Source: Streptococcus iniae
Lineage (GTDB): Bacteria; Bacillota; Bacilli; Lactobacillales; Streptococcaceae
Assembly: GCF_030732225.1 (NCBI RefSeq)
Contig: NZ_CP132230.1
Location: forward strand, 524,001 to 588,000
Length of the DNA: 64,000 nt
Direction of reading: 5' to 3'
Positions 25,354 through 34,524 of the stretch are shown here, piece by piece (position 1 is the stretch's first letter; every line of letters starts with the position of its first letter). The notes beneath the pieces were generated by a model. The model did not search any database, had not been told where the DNA came from, and saw nothing but the letters and a program-made list of their open reading frames with translations. The position numbers were made by a program, and so were the translations under genes.

Positions 25354-27018
25354 ATGAAAAAATCCCTTCAGAATATGAATATTTGGCTTTTGTCCTCCTT
25401 AGTTATCTTTATTTCTTACCTACTCTTTCTGATTTACCCTATTGTTACGATTTTGAAGCAGGCGCTCTTTGTTGATGGCAAATTGTCTGTTGCAAATTTC
25501 TTAGCCTTCTTCTCTAAAGATTATTATTTTGAAACCTTGTTTAATAGTTTTAAGGTTTCGGTGATGGCAACTCTTCTTTCTTTGATTGTGGGGACGTTGC
25601 TTGCTTATTGCTTTGCCATGTTCCAGTTCAAGGGCAAGAAGTATCTACAAATCTTAGTGATTATTGCTTCGATGTCAGCACCTTTTGTTGGGGCCTATTC
25701 ATGGATTCTTTTGTTGGGTCGAAATGGTGTGATTACCAAGTGGTTAACAGCTACTTTTGGCCTTCCTAAGCTAGACATTTACGGGTTTTCAGGTATTGTT
25801 TTAGTCTTTACTTTACAGCTCTTCCCCTTGGTTTTCCTCTATGTTAGTGGTGCCTTAAAGAGCATGGATAATTCTTTGCTTGAAGCTGCAGAAAGTATGG
25901 GTGTTAAAGGGACTAAACGTTTGACGAAGATTGTTTTGCCTCTTTTAGTACCAACCCTCCTAGCAGCCGCACTCTTGGTCTTTATGCGTGCTTTCTCAGA
26001 CTTTGGAACACCGATGCTTATTGGTGAAGGCTATAGGACCTTCCCAGTTCTTGTCTATTCCCAATTTATTAGTGAAGTGGGCGGGAATTCAGCTTTTGCT
26101 TCGGCCCTTGCTATTATTGCCATTACTATTGCTTTGATTATTTTCTTGGTGCAAAAGTATGTGGCTCAAAAAAATAGTTTTAGCATGAATTCTCTACACC
26201 CGATTGAAGCTAAAAAAATCTCTGGTTTGCAAAAAATTCTTGTCTATACAGGGGTATATGGTGTGATTGGTTTAGCTGTTTTACCACAAACCTATTTGAT
26301 TTACACCTCATTTTTAAAGACCTCAGGAATGATTTTTGTGCCAGGCTATTCCCTAAACAGTTATCGACAAGCCTTTGACCGTATGGGGACAAGTATTTTA
26401 AATACCTTGAGAATTCCTTTAATGGCTTTGGTTTTGGTCTTGATTTTTGCTACATTTATTTCTTATTTAAGTGTTCGAAAGCGTAATCCATTTACATCTT
26501 TGATTGATAGCATGAGCATGATTCCTTATATTGTTCCTGGAACTGTAATGGGGATTGCCTTTATCACAGCCTTTAATACAGGAATTGCTGGTTCAGGTTT
26601 CTTAGCAATCATTGGAACTTCTTTTGTAATGGTCATGTCATTAGCAGTGCGTCGCCTACCTTATACCATTAGGTCATCAGTGGCTTCCTTGCAACAAATC
26701 TCGCCAAGTATTGAAGAAGCTGCTGCAAGTTTAGGAAGCTCACGCCTCAATACTTTTGTGAAAATCACTATTCCCATGATGATGTCAGGCATTATTTCAG
26801 GAGCGATTCTCTCTTGGATTACCATGATTTCAGAACTCTCAACCTCTATTTTGCTTTACAACATTAATACAAAAACGATGACCGTTGCTATCTATACCGA
26901 AGTCTTACGAGGGAATTACGGCATAGCTGCAGCATTATCTACAATTCTAACAAGCTTCACAGTCTTATCTCTCTTACTCTTTATGAAAGTTTCTAAGAGC
27001 GACAGCATTAGCATGTAA
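25354..27018 (+). CDS. ABC importer permease, fused double module (FbpB/AfuB type)
   Basis: A 554-residue protein with about 12 membrane helices arranged as two BPD_transp_1 modules. Each carries the cytoplasmic EAA loop: LLEAAESMGVKGTKRLTKIVLPLLVP in the first and IEEAAASLGSSRLNTFVKITIPMMM in the second. One polypeptide thus forms the whole pore, as in FbpB, AfuB and SfuB. It directly follows the ATPase gene with a GGAGGG site and is the last gene of the operon, with a strong terminator 8 bp downstream. Confidence 0.92.
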   Translation: MKKSLQNMNIWLLSSLVIFISYLLFLIYPIVTILKQALFVDGKLSVANFLAFFSKDYYFETLFNSFKVSVMATLLSLIVGTLLAYCFAMFQFKGKKYLQILVIIASMSAPFVGAYSWILLLGRNGVITKWLTATFGLPKLDIYGFSGIVLVFTLQLFPLVFLYVSGALKSMDNSLLEAAESMGVKGTKRLTKIVLPLLVPTLLAAALLVFMRAFSDFGTPMLIGEGYRTFPVLVYSQFISEVGGNSAFASALAIIAITIALIIFLVQKYVAQKNSFSMNSLHPIEAKKISGLQKILVYTGVYGVIGLAVLPQTYLIYTSFLKTSGMIFVPGYSLNSYRQAFDRMGTSILNTLRIPLMALVLVLIFATFISYLSVRKRNPFTSLIDSMSMIPYIVPGTVMGIAFITAFNTGIAGSGFLAIIGTSFVMVMSLAVRRLPYTIRSSVASLQQISPSIEEAAASLGSSRLNTFVKITIPMMMSGIISGAILSWITMISELSTSILLYNINTKTMTVAIYTEVLRGNYGIAAALSTILTSFTVLSLLLFMKVSKSDSISM

Positions 27019-27025
27019 TAACATC

Positions 27026-27058
27026 AAAACTCAGCCTTGAAAAAGACTGAGTTTTTTT
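27026..27058 (+). terminator. Terminator of the ABC importer operon
   Basis: AAAACTCAG (27026-27034) pairs with CTGAGTTTT (27047-27055) followed by T. It closes the operon that begins with the kinase or the binding protein. Confidence 0.85.
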
Positions 27059-27191
27059 GCCGGTCAGTTGTAGCATATTTTCCGAATAGAAAGTTACAGA
27101 TAATAAATCCATAAAAGTAACATTCCTTCATCTCAGCTTTTCTTTCTTCTTCATGTTATAATGATAGTTAGAGAGTGTTAAGGAGTGGCGT

Positions 27192-28154
27192 ATGAGAGTT
27201 GTGACTTATGGTGTGGTGTCAACGGCACAGGTAGCACCAAGATTTATTGAGGGTGTTCGCTTGGCAGGTAATGGTCAAGTGTTAGCGGTGTCTAGCCGTT
27301 CTTTGCCTGTTGCCCAGGCTTTTGCAAGGACACATGACATTCCAAGAGCTTATGGGAGTCTTAGGGAGATGCTTTGGGACCCGGATATTGATGTTATTTA
27401 TGTTGCGACGGTTAATAAAGAGCATTATTCTGTGGCTAAGCAGGCCCTCCTTGCAGGGAAACATGTCCTTGTTGAGAAGCCTTTTACGATGACTTATGAG
27501 CAGGCCTTAGAACTCTTTTTGCTGGCGCGGGAGCAAAAACGGTTTCTTATGGAGGCTCAAAAATCCGTTTTTATTCCTATAACACAACGCATCAAAACTG
27601 CTATCACATCAGGTGACATTGGGCGGGTTATTTCAGTCACTTCACAAACCGCTTATCCCAATATTTCACATATTTCTTGGTTTGAAGACTTGGAGTTAGG
27701 TGGAGGTGCCCTACGTTTAATGGGGTCCTATCCCTTAACTTATTTACAGTATCTTTTGGACTGCCCTATTGAAAAGGCCAGTGGTATTGCCACTTTTTCA
27801 GAAGGAAAGAGTGATCAACAAGCTAAATTGATTTTAGAAATGGCAAGTGGTGTCCTTGTTGATGTTTTTTTAACCACTAAGCTAAATCTTGATCATAAAT
27901 TAACCATTCGTGGCGACAAGGGTTCTCTTGAAATCCCAAGCTTTTGGAAAACAACCATGGCAACTCTAATCAAAGAAGATGGTAGCAGAAAGTTGTTAGA
28001 AGCACCAATGGACAGTGATTTCACCTCAGAAGCTTATCATGTCAGTCACTTGATAAGTAAAGGCGAATTAGAAAGTCCTATTATGACAGCACAATTAACC
28101 CTATCAGTTGTAAAAATTATCGAAGACCTTTACAAATCATGGGGGAAAGCTTAA
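27192..28154 (+). CDS. Gfo/Idh/MocA family oxidoreductase
   Basis: The 320-residue protein has an N-terminal Rossmann domain (residues 1-120) starting [20 protein letters not shown] and the family's EKP motif as [13 protein letters not shown] near residue 97. The C-terminal alpha/beta domain (about 130-260) would bind substrate. Members use NAD(P) to oxidise or reduce sugars, inositols or biliverdin; the substrate here is unknown. The second glycine of the usual GxGxxG loop is replaced (G-V-V-S-T-A), a form also seen in other streptococcal members. It has its own promoter region (TATAAT near 27157) and AAGGAG site. Confidence 0.85.
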   Translation: MRVVTYGVVSTAQVAPRFIEGVRLAGNGQVLAVSSRSLPVAQAFARTHDIPRAYGSLREMLWDPDIDVIYVATVNKEHYSVAKQALLAGKHVLVEKPFTMTYEQALELFLLAREQKRFLMEAQKSVFIPITQRIKTAITSGDIGRVISVTSQTAYPNISHISWFEDLELGGGALRLMGSYPLTYLQYLLDCPIEKASGIATFSEGKSDQQAKLILEMASGVLVDVFLTTKLNLDHKLTIRGDKGSLEIPSFWKTTMATLIKEDGSRKLLEAPMDSDFTSEAYHVSHLISKGELESPIMTAQLTLSVVKIIEDLYKSWGKA

Positions 28155-28217
28155 TAGTGATGAAGACCTTTCTTGATAGAGAGGTCCTTCATTTCAGTTA
28201 TTTAAATGGAGGAAGTA

Positions 28218-29294
28218 GTGGCATTAAGGCAAGTTCCCTTAAAACAAGACTATGTCGATAAGACAAAATTAGCAGATTTCGGCTTTAAACAAGAAGGGCA
28301 AACGCATGTTTTTTCCACGTTGATTATGGAGGAGGCTTTTCGTGTTGAGTTACAAGTCAACTCTGAAGGGGACCTTTTTAGTCGTGTCATTGACAATGAT
28401 TTGCAAGAGGATTATCTTCCAATCTGGGTTAAGAGCGCAAGCAATCCCTATGCCAAAAAAGTTAGAGCAGCTTATCAGCAAGTGATAAGGTCTTTTAGGA
28501 CGTCTTGTTGCAAGCATCTTCCTTTTACGTCAGATCAGATGAATCGAATCAATCAGAAAATCATTAAGCGGTACGGGGATGTTTTTGATCAGCCTTTTGA
28601 GAAGGGAGATTCTTATCGTTCTTTTCGTGTTGCGGGTAAGTGGTATGCCCTAGTTTATAGCTTGGATGTCTCGAAATTAGTAGGGATTCCAAAGACTAAA
28701 GCAGGTCAAATCTTACAGGTGGCTAATGTAAAGGTGAACGCAAAGCATCTGGATTCCTTTTTGGCCTTAGATGGGGTTTACCCGGCTTACCATATGTCTA
28801 AGAAGTCCTGGGTGACAATCCTTTTAGATGATAGTCTCTCTGATGCTGTGGTGTGGGATTTTTTTGATAATAGCAGAGCTTTGGTTGCACCATCTTTACT
28901 AAGTAATCCTAATGGTTCTGATTATTGGATTATTCCAGCTAACCTAAAGTATTATGATATTGATGCTGAATTTGCAGCAAGTAAGGAAATTCTGTGGACA
29001 CAAAAAGCTGGTATCAAAGCAGGTGACTATGTTTTTATTTACATCACCGCCCCAACTAAAGCTATTAGATATGCCTGCAAGGTTTTAGAGGCTAATCTGC
29101 AAAATAATGGCTACAGGAATCGTGATGGCATTGATTATCTGATGCGATTGGAATTACTTGAGCAATATACAGATGATAAGATTCCCTTTGACATCATGAA
29201 AGTGCATGCGGTGACTGCTGTTCGAGGTCCAAGGAGAATGAGTCCGCAATTAAGAGCGTTTTTAGCTGAAAAAGAGTATTTTAAAGAAAACTAG
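28218..29294 (+). CDS. YjbR/MmcQ-like DNA-binding-fold protein with C-terminal EVE-like domain
   Basis: A GTG at 28218 is taken as start because GGAGGA (28208-28213) precedes it; the upstream ATG at 28206 overlaps that site. The roughly 358-residue protein has a central YjbR/MmcQ (CyaY-like) domain: YGDVFDQPFEKGDSYRSFRV, KWYALVYSLDVSK, GVYPAYHMSKKSWVTILLDD and a following SRALVA. The C-terminal 110 residues (YWIIPANLKYYDIDAEF, then YVFIYITAP) look like an EVE/PUA-related fold, which reads modified bases in other proteins. The N-terminal 100 residues are unassigned. Function unknown. Confidence 0.7.
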   Translation: MALRQVPLKQDYVDKTKLADFGFKQEGQTHVFSTLIMEEAFRVELQVNSEGDLFSRVIDNDLQEDYLPIWVKSASNPYAKKVRAAYQQVIRSFRTSCCKHLPFTSDQMNRINQKIIKRYGDVFDQPFEKGDSYRSFRVAGKWYALVYSLDVSKLVGIPKTKAGQILQVANVKVNAKHLDSFLALDGVYPAYHMSKKSWVTILLDDSLSDAVVWDFFDNSRALVAPSLLSNPNGSDYWIIPANLKYYDIDAEFAASKEILWTQKAGIKAGDYVFIYITAPTKAIRYACKVLEANLQNNGYRNRDGIDYLMRLELLEQYTDDKIPFDIMKVHAVTAVRGPRRMSPQLRAFLAEKEYFKEN

Positions 29295-29313
29295 TGTATA
29301 TAAGGAGAATAAG

Positions 29314-30018
29314 ATGACACTGTTTATTGCAGATGACAGTTTCTGGGATTTGTTTCCAGATGCCCAATTGGGGGTAATATTGCTAAAAAATTATCAAGCT
29401 GAGCAAACGTCGCCTATAGAGATTAAACGTCTTTTGCGCGATAGTCATGATTTGGCCTTGAAACACTTGCCTGAAGACAATTTCACTGACAATCAGGTGA
29501 TTCAAACTTACCGTAAAGCCTATCAACAATTTAAAACCAAAAAAGGTGTGCGCTCTAGTATTGAGGCGCTTTTGAAACGGGTGAATAATGGTCAAGAAAT
29601 TTCCTCCATAAATCCTTTAGTAGATATCTACAATGCAGCCAGTCTTCGTTTTGGTTTACCTGTTGGAGCAGAGGATAGGGATACTTTTGTTGGAGATTTA
29701 AGGTTGACCATTACAGAAGGTGGCGATGCGTTTTACCTAATTGGTGATGATAACAATAGTCCGACCCTTCCAAATGAGCTTTGTTATAAGGATGATAAGG
29801 GTGCTGTTTGCCGTTGCCTTAACTGGCGTGACGGGGAGAGAACCATGATTCGACCTGAAACAACCAATGCCTTTTTGATTATTGAGCTACTAGATCCAAA
29901 TAAGGCTGATTCTTTACAAGAGGCATTATCGTTTATTGAAGAAAATAGTAAGACTTATCTAAAAGCGAAGACCCAGGTTGAGATATTAACACAAGAAAAT
30001 CCAACTATAAACTTGTAA
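29314..30018 (+). CDS. B3/4 domain protein (aminoacyl-tRNA editing-like)
   Basis: A 234-residue soluble protein containing the B3/B4 fold of the phenylalanyl-tRNA synthetase beta subunit, with GVRSSIEALLKRV and the conserved NPLVDIYNAASLRFGLPVGA in the middle, then DGERTMIRPETTNAFLIIE. In PheRS this fold hydrolyses Tyr-tRNA-Phe; free-standing copies are thought to act as editing factors, but few have been tested. It lies 19 bp behind the YjbR-like gene with AAGGAG and shares its terminator with argR. Confidence 0.82.
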   Translation: MTLFIADDSFWDLFPDAQLGVILLKNYQAEQTSPIEIKRLLRDSHDLALKHLPEDNFTDNQVIQTYRKAYQQFKTKKGVRSSIEALLKRVNNGQEISSINPLVDIYNAASLRFGLPVGAEDRDTFVGDLRLTITEGGDAFYLIGDDNNSPTLPNELCYKDDKGAVCRCLNWRDGERTMIRPETTNAFLIIELLDPNKADSLQEALSFIEENSKTYLKAKTQVEILTQENPTINL

Positions 30019-30020
30019 CG

Positions 30021-30062
30021 AAAACAGCGACTGTGGCTTAGCCACAATCGCTGTTTTATTTA
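30021..30062. terminator. Bidirectional terminator between the B3/4 gene and argR
   Basis: A long stem AAAACAGCGA...TCGCTGTTTT with an inner TGTGGC/GCCACA pair and a TTAG loop. T runs exist on both strands, so it serves the two convergent genes. Confidence 0.85.
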
Positions 30063-30529
30063 TTACTGAAGAAGAAAGGTGGGGTGTAATGACTAAGTGT
30101 TTCATAGCAGGCTTTTGCAGCTTGATTATCTTCACAGATGATTAAGCAAGTGTCATCACCACAAACTGTGGCGACAATTTCAGGAATTTGCATGGCATCC
30201 AAGATAGATCCAAATGATTGGGCAAGCCCAGGCAAGGTTTTGAGGACAATTTGGTTTTGCACCACTTTGAGCATGACAAGAGCATCTTCCATGTAAAACC
30301 TCAAGCGATGTTCCCAACGGGTTTGTGAGATAGAGAGTGTTTCGTAGTGGGTTTCATGACCATTAGAGACTTTAACTAAGTTGAGTTCTTTCATGTCTCT
30401 TGAAAGTGTTGCTTGCGTGATGTCAATTCCATTTTTTCGCAAGCGTTCTTGCAATTCTTGTTGTGTATGTATTGTCGTCTCAGAGATGAGCGATCTTATT
30501 AGCTGATGTCGGGTCTCTTTCTTATTCAT
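30056..30529 (-). CDS. argR: Arginine repressor ArgR/AhrC
   Basis: A 157-residue ArgR family protein. The N-terminal winged helix (residues 1-70) carries [17 protein letters not shown], and the C-terminal oligomerisation and arginine-binding core carries [12 protein letters not shown]. It should form hexamers that bind arginine and ARG boxes. It is divergent from the Crp/Fnr-type gene and next to the arginine deiminase operon, so it likely controls arginine catabolism together with that regulator. Length is typical. Streptococci often carry two or three ArgR paralogs, so which one this is cannot be said. Confidence 0.93.
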   Translation of the reverse strand: MNKKETRHQLIRSLISETTIHTQQELQERLRKNGIDITQATLSRDMKELNLVKVSNGHETHYETLSISQTRWEHRLRFYMEDALVMLKVVQNQIVLKTLPGLAQSFGSILDAMQIPEIVATVCGDDTCLIICEDNQAAKACYETLSHYTPPFFFSNK

Positions 30530-30600
30530 TCGTCATTTTCCTTTAATTCAAGCAGTTTAAACCGAGTATATCAAAAAGCCTTGCTACTGTAAAGTTTTTT

Positions 30601-30639
30601 TAGAAACGCTTACAAAAAAGCCTTGTTTTATGCTAAAAT
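30601..30639 (+). promoter_or_regulatory. Promoter of the Crp/Fnr regulator gene with cre site
   Basis: TTACAA (30610-30615) and TAAAAT (30634-30639), 18-bp spacer. TAGAAACGCTTACA (30601-30614) is a one-mismatch cre that overlaps the -35 box, so CcpA should repress this regulator and, through it, the arc genes. Confidence 0.55.
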
Positions 30640-30669
30640 AGAAAGAGATGTTGAAAAAGGAGGAGCAGT

Positions 30670-31350
30670 TTGATTAAACGTGAAGACTATCAATACTTGC
30701 GAAAATTAGATGATTTTAAACATTTTTCAATCGAAGAATTTGATAAAATAGTTGGTCTAATGGAACGCCGAAAGGTTTCAAAAGGGCACATCTTATTTTT
30801 TGAAGGCGATAAAAGAGATAAGCTTTTTCTAGTCACTGATGGTTATTTTAAAATTGAGCAAAGCGACCAGTCAGGGGCTTTTGTTTACACGGATTTTGTT
30901 CGTCATGGTACCATCTTCCCATATGGTGGCTTATTTACAGATGATAGTTATCATTTCTCTGTTGTCGCAATTACAGACGTTACTTACTATTATTTTCCAG
31001 TGGACTTGTTTGAGCAATACTCACAAAATAATACCAAACAAATGTTACATTTATACAGTAAGTTATCACGCTTATTGGAGTTACACGAATTACGCGTTAG
31101 AAATTTAATCACTTCAAGTGCAACTGCTAGAGTAACTCAATTATTAGCCTTATTATTAGTAGAGATGGGTAAAAAAGATAACACTTTGCCTTTCCAATTA
31201 ACTTCGTCAGATATTGCAAGTATGAGTGGAACCACTAGAGAAACGGTAAGTCATGTTTTGAGTGACCTAAAAAAGAAAAAACGTATTAGTATAAAAGCCA
31301 AGTATATGACCTTTCTAGATAAGGATTATTTTTTACAGTTTACAGAATAA
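30670..31350 (+). CDS. Crp/Fnr family regulator of the arginine deiminase operon
   Basis: A 226-residue protein starting at TTG (30670) with AAGGAGGAG 6 nt upstream. Residues about 20-120 form a cyclic-nucleotide-binding-like beta barrel, followed by a dimer helix and a C-terminal Crp-type helix-turn-helix (SSDIASMSGTTRETVSHVLSDL). No Fnr-type cysteine cluster for an iron-sulfur centre is visible. The position between argR and arcA matches ArcR/Flp regulators that activate arc genes in lactic acid bacteria. The rare start codon may keep its level low. Confidence 0.85.
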   Translation: MIKREDYQYLRKLDDFKHFSIEEFDKIVGLMERRKVSKGHILFFEGDKRDKLFLVTDGYFKIEQSDQSGAFVYTDFVRHGTIFPYGGLFTDDSYHFSVVAITDVTYYYFPVDLFEQYSQNNTKQMLHLYSKLSRLLELHELRVRNLITSSATARVTQLLALLLVEMGKKDNTLPFQLTSSDIASMSGTTRETVSHVLSDLKKKKRISIKAKYMTFLDKDYFLQFTE

Positions 31351-31386
31351 AAAGCAAAAAAATGATCATTTTTTTTGCTTTTTTTT
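31349..31386 (+). terminator. Terminator after the Crp/Fnr regulator gene
   Basis: AAAAAGCAAAAAAATGATCATTTTTTTTGC and a long T run form an A/T-rich hairpin directly after the stop codon. It separates the regulator transcript from arcA. Confidence 0.75.
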
Positions 31387-31444
31387 ATACTTTTTTTAAA
31401 TTTTATAAAAAACATTATTTGCGCATAAATGTATATAGTTTACA

Positions 31445-31504
31445 AGAAAACGAATACAATTTTATTTTTATAAGAAAATGCCCTTTAAAATGTAAACGAT
31501 TACA
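31445..31504 (+). promoter_or_regulatory. Two cre sites upstream of arcA
   Basis: TGTAAACGATTACA (31491-31504) matches the cre consensus at every defined position and is a perfect palindrome around the central CG. AGAAAACGAATACA (31445-31458) is a second, weaker match. They lie about 125-185 bp before arcA and imply strong CcpA repression of arginine catabolism by glucose. Confidence 0.75.
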
Positions 31505-31582
31505 CAAAAACAACGTGAAATTTCTCCCATTTTTTTCGAATAAATAAGATAGACTAATAGTGTAAGCAAGAACTAAGAAATC

Positions 31583-31611
31583 TTGACAAGTGAATTCACA
31601 AAATTTATCAA
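31583..31611 (+). promoter_or_regulatory. Candidate arcA promoter with internal palindrome
   Basis: TTGACA (31583-31588) and TATCAA (31606-31611), 17-bp spacer. The spacer holds the perfect palindrome GTGAATTCAC (31590-31599), similar in half-site to Crp/Fnr sites but with a 2-bp gap. The leader would be only about 12 nt, so another start site further upstream is possible. Confidence 0.4.
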
Positions 31612-31629
31612 AAGAAAGAGGTAATTCTT

Positions 31630-32865
31630 ATGACTGCTAAATCACCGATTCATGTTTATTCTGAAATTGGAAAACTAAAAAAAGTGTTGCTCCACAGACC
31701 TGGTAAAGAAATCGAAAACTTAATGCCAGATTATTTGGAAAGACTATTATTTGATGATATTCCATACTTAGAAGATGCTCAGAAAGAACATGATGCATTT
31801 GCTGATGCGTTGAGAAATGAAGGCGTTGAAGTTCTTTACTTGGAAAAATTAGCTGCAGAATCATTGATTAATGAAGAGATTCGTGAACAGTTCATCAATG
31901 AATATTTAGATGAAGCGAACATTCGTGGACGTGAAACTAAAAAAGCTATCCGCAAGTTGTTGATGGCCATTGAAGATAACCAAGAATTGATTGAAAAAAC
32001 AATGGCAGGTGTTCAAAAATCTGAACTTCCTGAAATTGCTGAAGATGCAAAAGGGTTAACAGACCTTGTTGAATCAAGTTATCCATTTGCAATCGATCCA
32101 ATGCCAAACCTTTATTTCACACGTGACCCATTTGCAACAATTGGTGATGGTGTATCACTCAACCATATGTTTGCTGAAACACGTAACCGTGAAACATTAT
32201 ATGGCAAATACATCTTCACTTACCATCCAGTATATGGTGGTGGTAAGGTTCCTATGGTTTATGACCGTAATGAAACAACACGTATCGAGGGTGGTGACGA
32301 GTTAGTTCTTTCTAAAGATGTGTTAGCAGTTGGTATTTCACAACGTACAGATGCTGCCTCTATTGAAAAACTATTAGTTAATATTTTCAAAGAAAATCTT
32401 GGCTTTAAAAAAGTATTGGCATTTGAGTTTGCTAACAACCGTAAATTCATGCACCTAGATACTGTATTTACAATGGTTGACTATGATAAATTTACCATTC
32501 ACCCAGAAATTGAAGGCGACCTTCGTGTTTATTCTGTTACATATGAAAACGAAGAGCTTCGTATTCATGAAGAAAAAGGCGATCTTGCTGAGCTTCTAGC
32601 AGAAAACTTAGGAGTTGAAAAAGTAGAATTAATCCCATGTGGTGGTGGTAATCTTGTAGCAGCTGGTCGTGAACAATGGAACGATGGCTCAAATACTCTA
32701 ACCATTGCACCAGGTGTTGTTGTTGTTTACAACCGTAACACAATCACAAATGCTATCCTTGAATCTAAAGGATTGAAATTAATTAAAATTCATGGAAGTG
32801 AATTAGTTCGCGGTCGTGGTGGACCACGTTGTATGTCAATGCCATTTGAACGTGAAGATATCTAA
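31630..32865 (+). CDS. arcA: Arginine deiminase
   Basis: The 411-residue enzyme hydrolyses arginine to citrulline and ammonia, the first step of the arginine deiminase pathway that yields ATP and raises pH. Family motifs are present: [18 protein letters not shown], the catalytic His region FMHLDTVFT and the nucleophile Cys401 in [13 protein letters not shown]. Length is typical. A GAGG site precedes the ATG. In pyogenic streptococci this protein is also reported as an acid glycoprotein antigen with anti-proliferative effects on host cells. The GNAT gene follows after 5 bp. Confidence 0.97.
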   Translation: MTAKSPIHVYSEIGKLKKVLLHRPGKEIENLMPDYLERLLFDDIPYLEDAQKEHDAFADALRNEGVEVLYLEKLAAESLINEEIREQFINEYLDEANIRGRETKKAIRKLLMAIEDNQELIEKTMAGVQKSELPEIAEDAKGLTDLVESSYPFAIDPMPNLYFTRDPFATIGDGVSLNHMFAETRNRETLYGKYIFTYHPVYGGGKVPMVYDRNETTRIEGGDELVLSKDVLAVGISQRTDAASIEKLLVNIFKENLGFKKVLAFEFANNRKFMHLDTVFTMVDYDKFTIHPEIEGDLRVYSVTYENEELRIHEEKGDLAELLAENLGVEKVELIPCGGGNLVAAGREQWNDGSNTLTIAPGVVVVYNRNTITNAILESKGLKLIKIHGSELVRGRGGPRCMSMPFEREDI

Positions 32866-32870
32866 AGCTT

Positions 32871-33311
32871 ATGGTCAGATTAATTGTCGGTAACCAACCC
32901 TTTCAAAGAGCAGCAAGCCTCTACATTCGATTTTCAGTCTTTGTTCTTGAACGGAAGATCAAAATGGAAGACGAATGTGATGCCAATGACAACTGTAAAA
33001 CTATTTATGCCGTTCTTTATGATGGCAATCAGCCAGTTTCAACCGGGCGCTTCCTTCCCGAGACTACTGACCAAGCCAGATTAACACGAATTGCAACCTT
33101 GAAGGACTATCGAGGTAAAGGTTATGGAGGAAAAGTCATTCAAGCATTAGAGCGACATGCCCGAGCTGAAGGTTATACAAGACTAGTCATCCATGCAGAA
33201 CTGACAGCAAAGAGCTTTTACGAAAGTATTGGTTATCAACTATTTGGCCATGAATATGAAGAAGACGGAGAAATCTGTCAATCACTAGCGAAAGAATGGA
33301 GCGTGTGCTAA
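32871..33311 (+). CDS. GNAT family acetyltransferase within the arc operon
   Basis: A 146-residue acetyltransferase resembling ElaA/YitI-type GNATs: [20 protein letters not shown] at the start, [20 protein letters not shown] as the acetyl-CoA loop and [14 protein letters not shown] near the end. It sits between arcA and arcB, 5 bp after arcA, as in S. pyogenes. It could acetylate an amino acid or polyamine derived from arginine, but no substrate is shown by the sequence. Its stop codon overlaps the start of a 26-codon membrane peptide. Confidence 0.85.
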   Translation: MVRLIVGNQPFQRAASLYIRFSVFVLERKIKMEDECDANDNCKTIYAVLYDGNQPVSTGRFLPETTDQARLTRIATLKDYRGKGYGGKVIQALERHARAEGYTRLVIHAELTAKSFYESIGYQLFGHEYEEDGEICQSLAKEWSVC

Positions 33312-33391
33312 TGCATTTTTGGACACTATCTGCCATTATCGGTGGATTCTTAGCTATATATTTATACAAACAATCTCAAAATAAAAAGTAA
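33311..33391 (+). CDS. 26-residue membrane peptide in the arc operon
   Basis: The ATG at 33311 overlaps the GNAT stop in a TAATG junction, so it would be translated by reinitiation. The 26-codon product starts [20 protein letters not shown] and ends in a basic tail (QSQNKK). A single 16-18 residue hydrophobic stretch should span the membrane with the lysine-rich end inside. arcB starts 16 bp after the stop, with its own AAGGAG site. It is too short for standard gene calling. A role as a small partner of ArcD or of another arc enzyme is speculation. Confidence 0.55.
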   Translation: MHFWTLSAIIGGFLAIYLYKQSQNKK

Positions 33392-33407
33392 TTAAAAGGA
33401 GAACAAG

Positions 33408-34421
33408 ATGACTCAAGTATTCCAAGGACGTAGCTTTCTAGCAGAAAAAGATTTTACTCGTGAAGAGTTTGAATACCTCATTGATTTATCAGCACATTTA
33501 AAAGATCTTAAAAAACGCGGTATTCCTCATCACTATTTAGAAGGCAAAAATATTGCACTTTTATTTGAAAAAACATCAACACGTACACGTGCAGCATTCA
33601 CAACAGCAGCTATCGATTTAGGAGCACACCCTGAATACCTTGGTGCAAATGATATTCAACTTGGTAAAAAAGAATCAACAGAAGATACTGCAAAAGTTCT
33701 TGGCCGTATGTTTGATGGGATTGAATTCCGTGGTTTCAGCCAACGCATGGTTGAAGAATTAGCAGAATTCTCAGGTGTTCCAGTATGGAATGGTCTTACT
33801 GATGAATGGCACCCAACACAAATGCTTGCTGACTACCTCACTGTTAAAGAAAACTTTGGTAAACTTGAAGGCATTACATTGGTTTACTGTGGTGATGGAC
33901 GCAACAATGTTGCCAATTCATTATTAGTTGCTGGTTCATTAATGGGTGTTAATGTTCATATCTTCTCTCCAAAAGAACTCTTCCCAGAAGAAGAAATTGT
34001 TAAATTAGCTGAAGGCTACGCTAAAGAATCTGGCGCACACATTCTTGTGACAGACAATGCAGATGAAGCTGTCAAAGGCGCAGATGTTTTCTACACAGAT
34101 GTTTGGGTATCAATGGGTGAAGAAGACAAGTTCAAAGAACGTGTTGAAATGCTTCAACCATATCAAGTTAATATGGATCTGATTAAAAAAGCAAACAACG
34201 AAAATCTTATTTTCTTACATTGCTTACCAGCATTCCATGACACTAACACAGTTTATGGTAAAGACGTTGCAGAAAAATTTGGTGTTTCTGAAATGGAAGT
34301 TACTGATGAAGTCTTCCGCAGCAAATATGCTCGTCACTTTGACCAAGCTGAAAACCGCATGCACACAATCAAAGCAGTTATGGCAGCTACTCTAGGTAAC
34401 CTCTTTATCCCTAAAGTATAA
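33408..34421 (+). CDS. arcB: Catabolic ornithine carbamoyltransferase
   Basis: The 337-residue enzyme converts citrulline plus phosphate to ornithine and carbamoyl phosphate in the arginine deiminase pathway. The carbamoyl-phosphate loop STRTR (about residues 56-60), [11 protein letters not shown] and [11 protein letters not shown] are all present. The length agrees with catabolic OTCases. AAGGAG precedes the ATG. A stable hairpin in the 103-bp gap to arcD may separate or tune the two halves of the operon. Confidence 0.97.
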   Translation: MTQVFQGRSFLAEKDFTREEFEYLIDLSAHLKDLKKRGIPHHYLEGKNIALLFEKTSTRTRAAFTTAAIDLGAHPEYLGANDIQLGKKESTEDTAKVLGRMFDGIEFRGFSQRMVEELAEFSGVPVWNGLTDEWHPTQMLADYLTVKENFGKLEGITLVYCGDGRNNVANSLLVAGSLMGVNVHIFSPKELFPEEEIVKLAEGYAKESGAHILVTDNADEAVKGADVFYTDVWVSMGEEDKFKERVEMLQPYQVNMDLIKKANNENLIFLHCLPAFHDTNTVYGKDVAEKFGVSEMEVTDEVFRSKYARHFDQAENRMHTIKAVMAATLGNLFIPKV

Positions 34422-34451
34422 GTCATAAAACCAAACGTTAACTACTATTAT

Positions 34452-34505
34452 GGTCGTTCTGGGGTCTGGCAACACATACCAGAACTTCAGGGCGGCCTTT
34501 TACTT
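34452..34505 (+). other. Stable RNA hairpin between arcB and arcD
   Basis: GGTCGTTCTGGGGTCTGG (34452-34469) folds back on CCAGAACTTCAGGGCGGCC (34479-34497) with G-U pairs and a few mismatches, followed by TTTTACTTT. It is terminator-like but with a broken T tract, so it could lower readthrough into arcD or protect the arcAB part of the message from 3' decay. Confidence 0.55.
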
Positions 34506-34524
34506 TAAAATTGAGGTATATAAA

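Noticed and set aside
31362..31547. Plus-strand ORF of 61 codons between the Crp/Fnr gene and arcA
   Set aside because: It starts in the terminator T run and covers the cre sites. Its Phe/Lys/Asn composition reflects AT-rich non-coding DNA.
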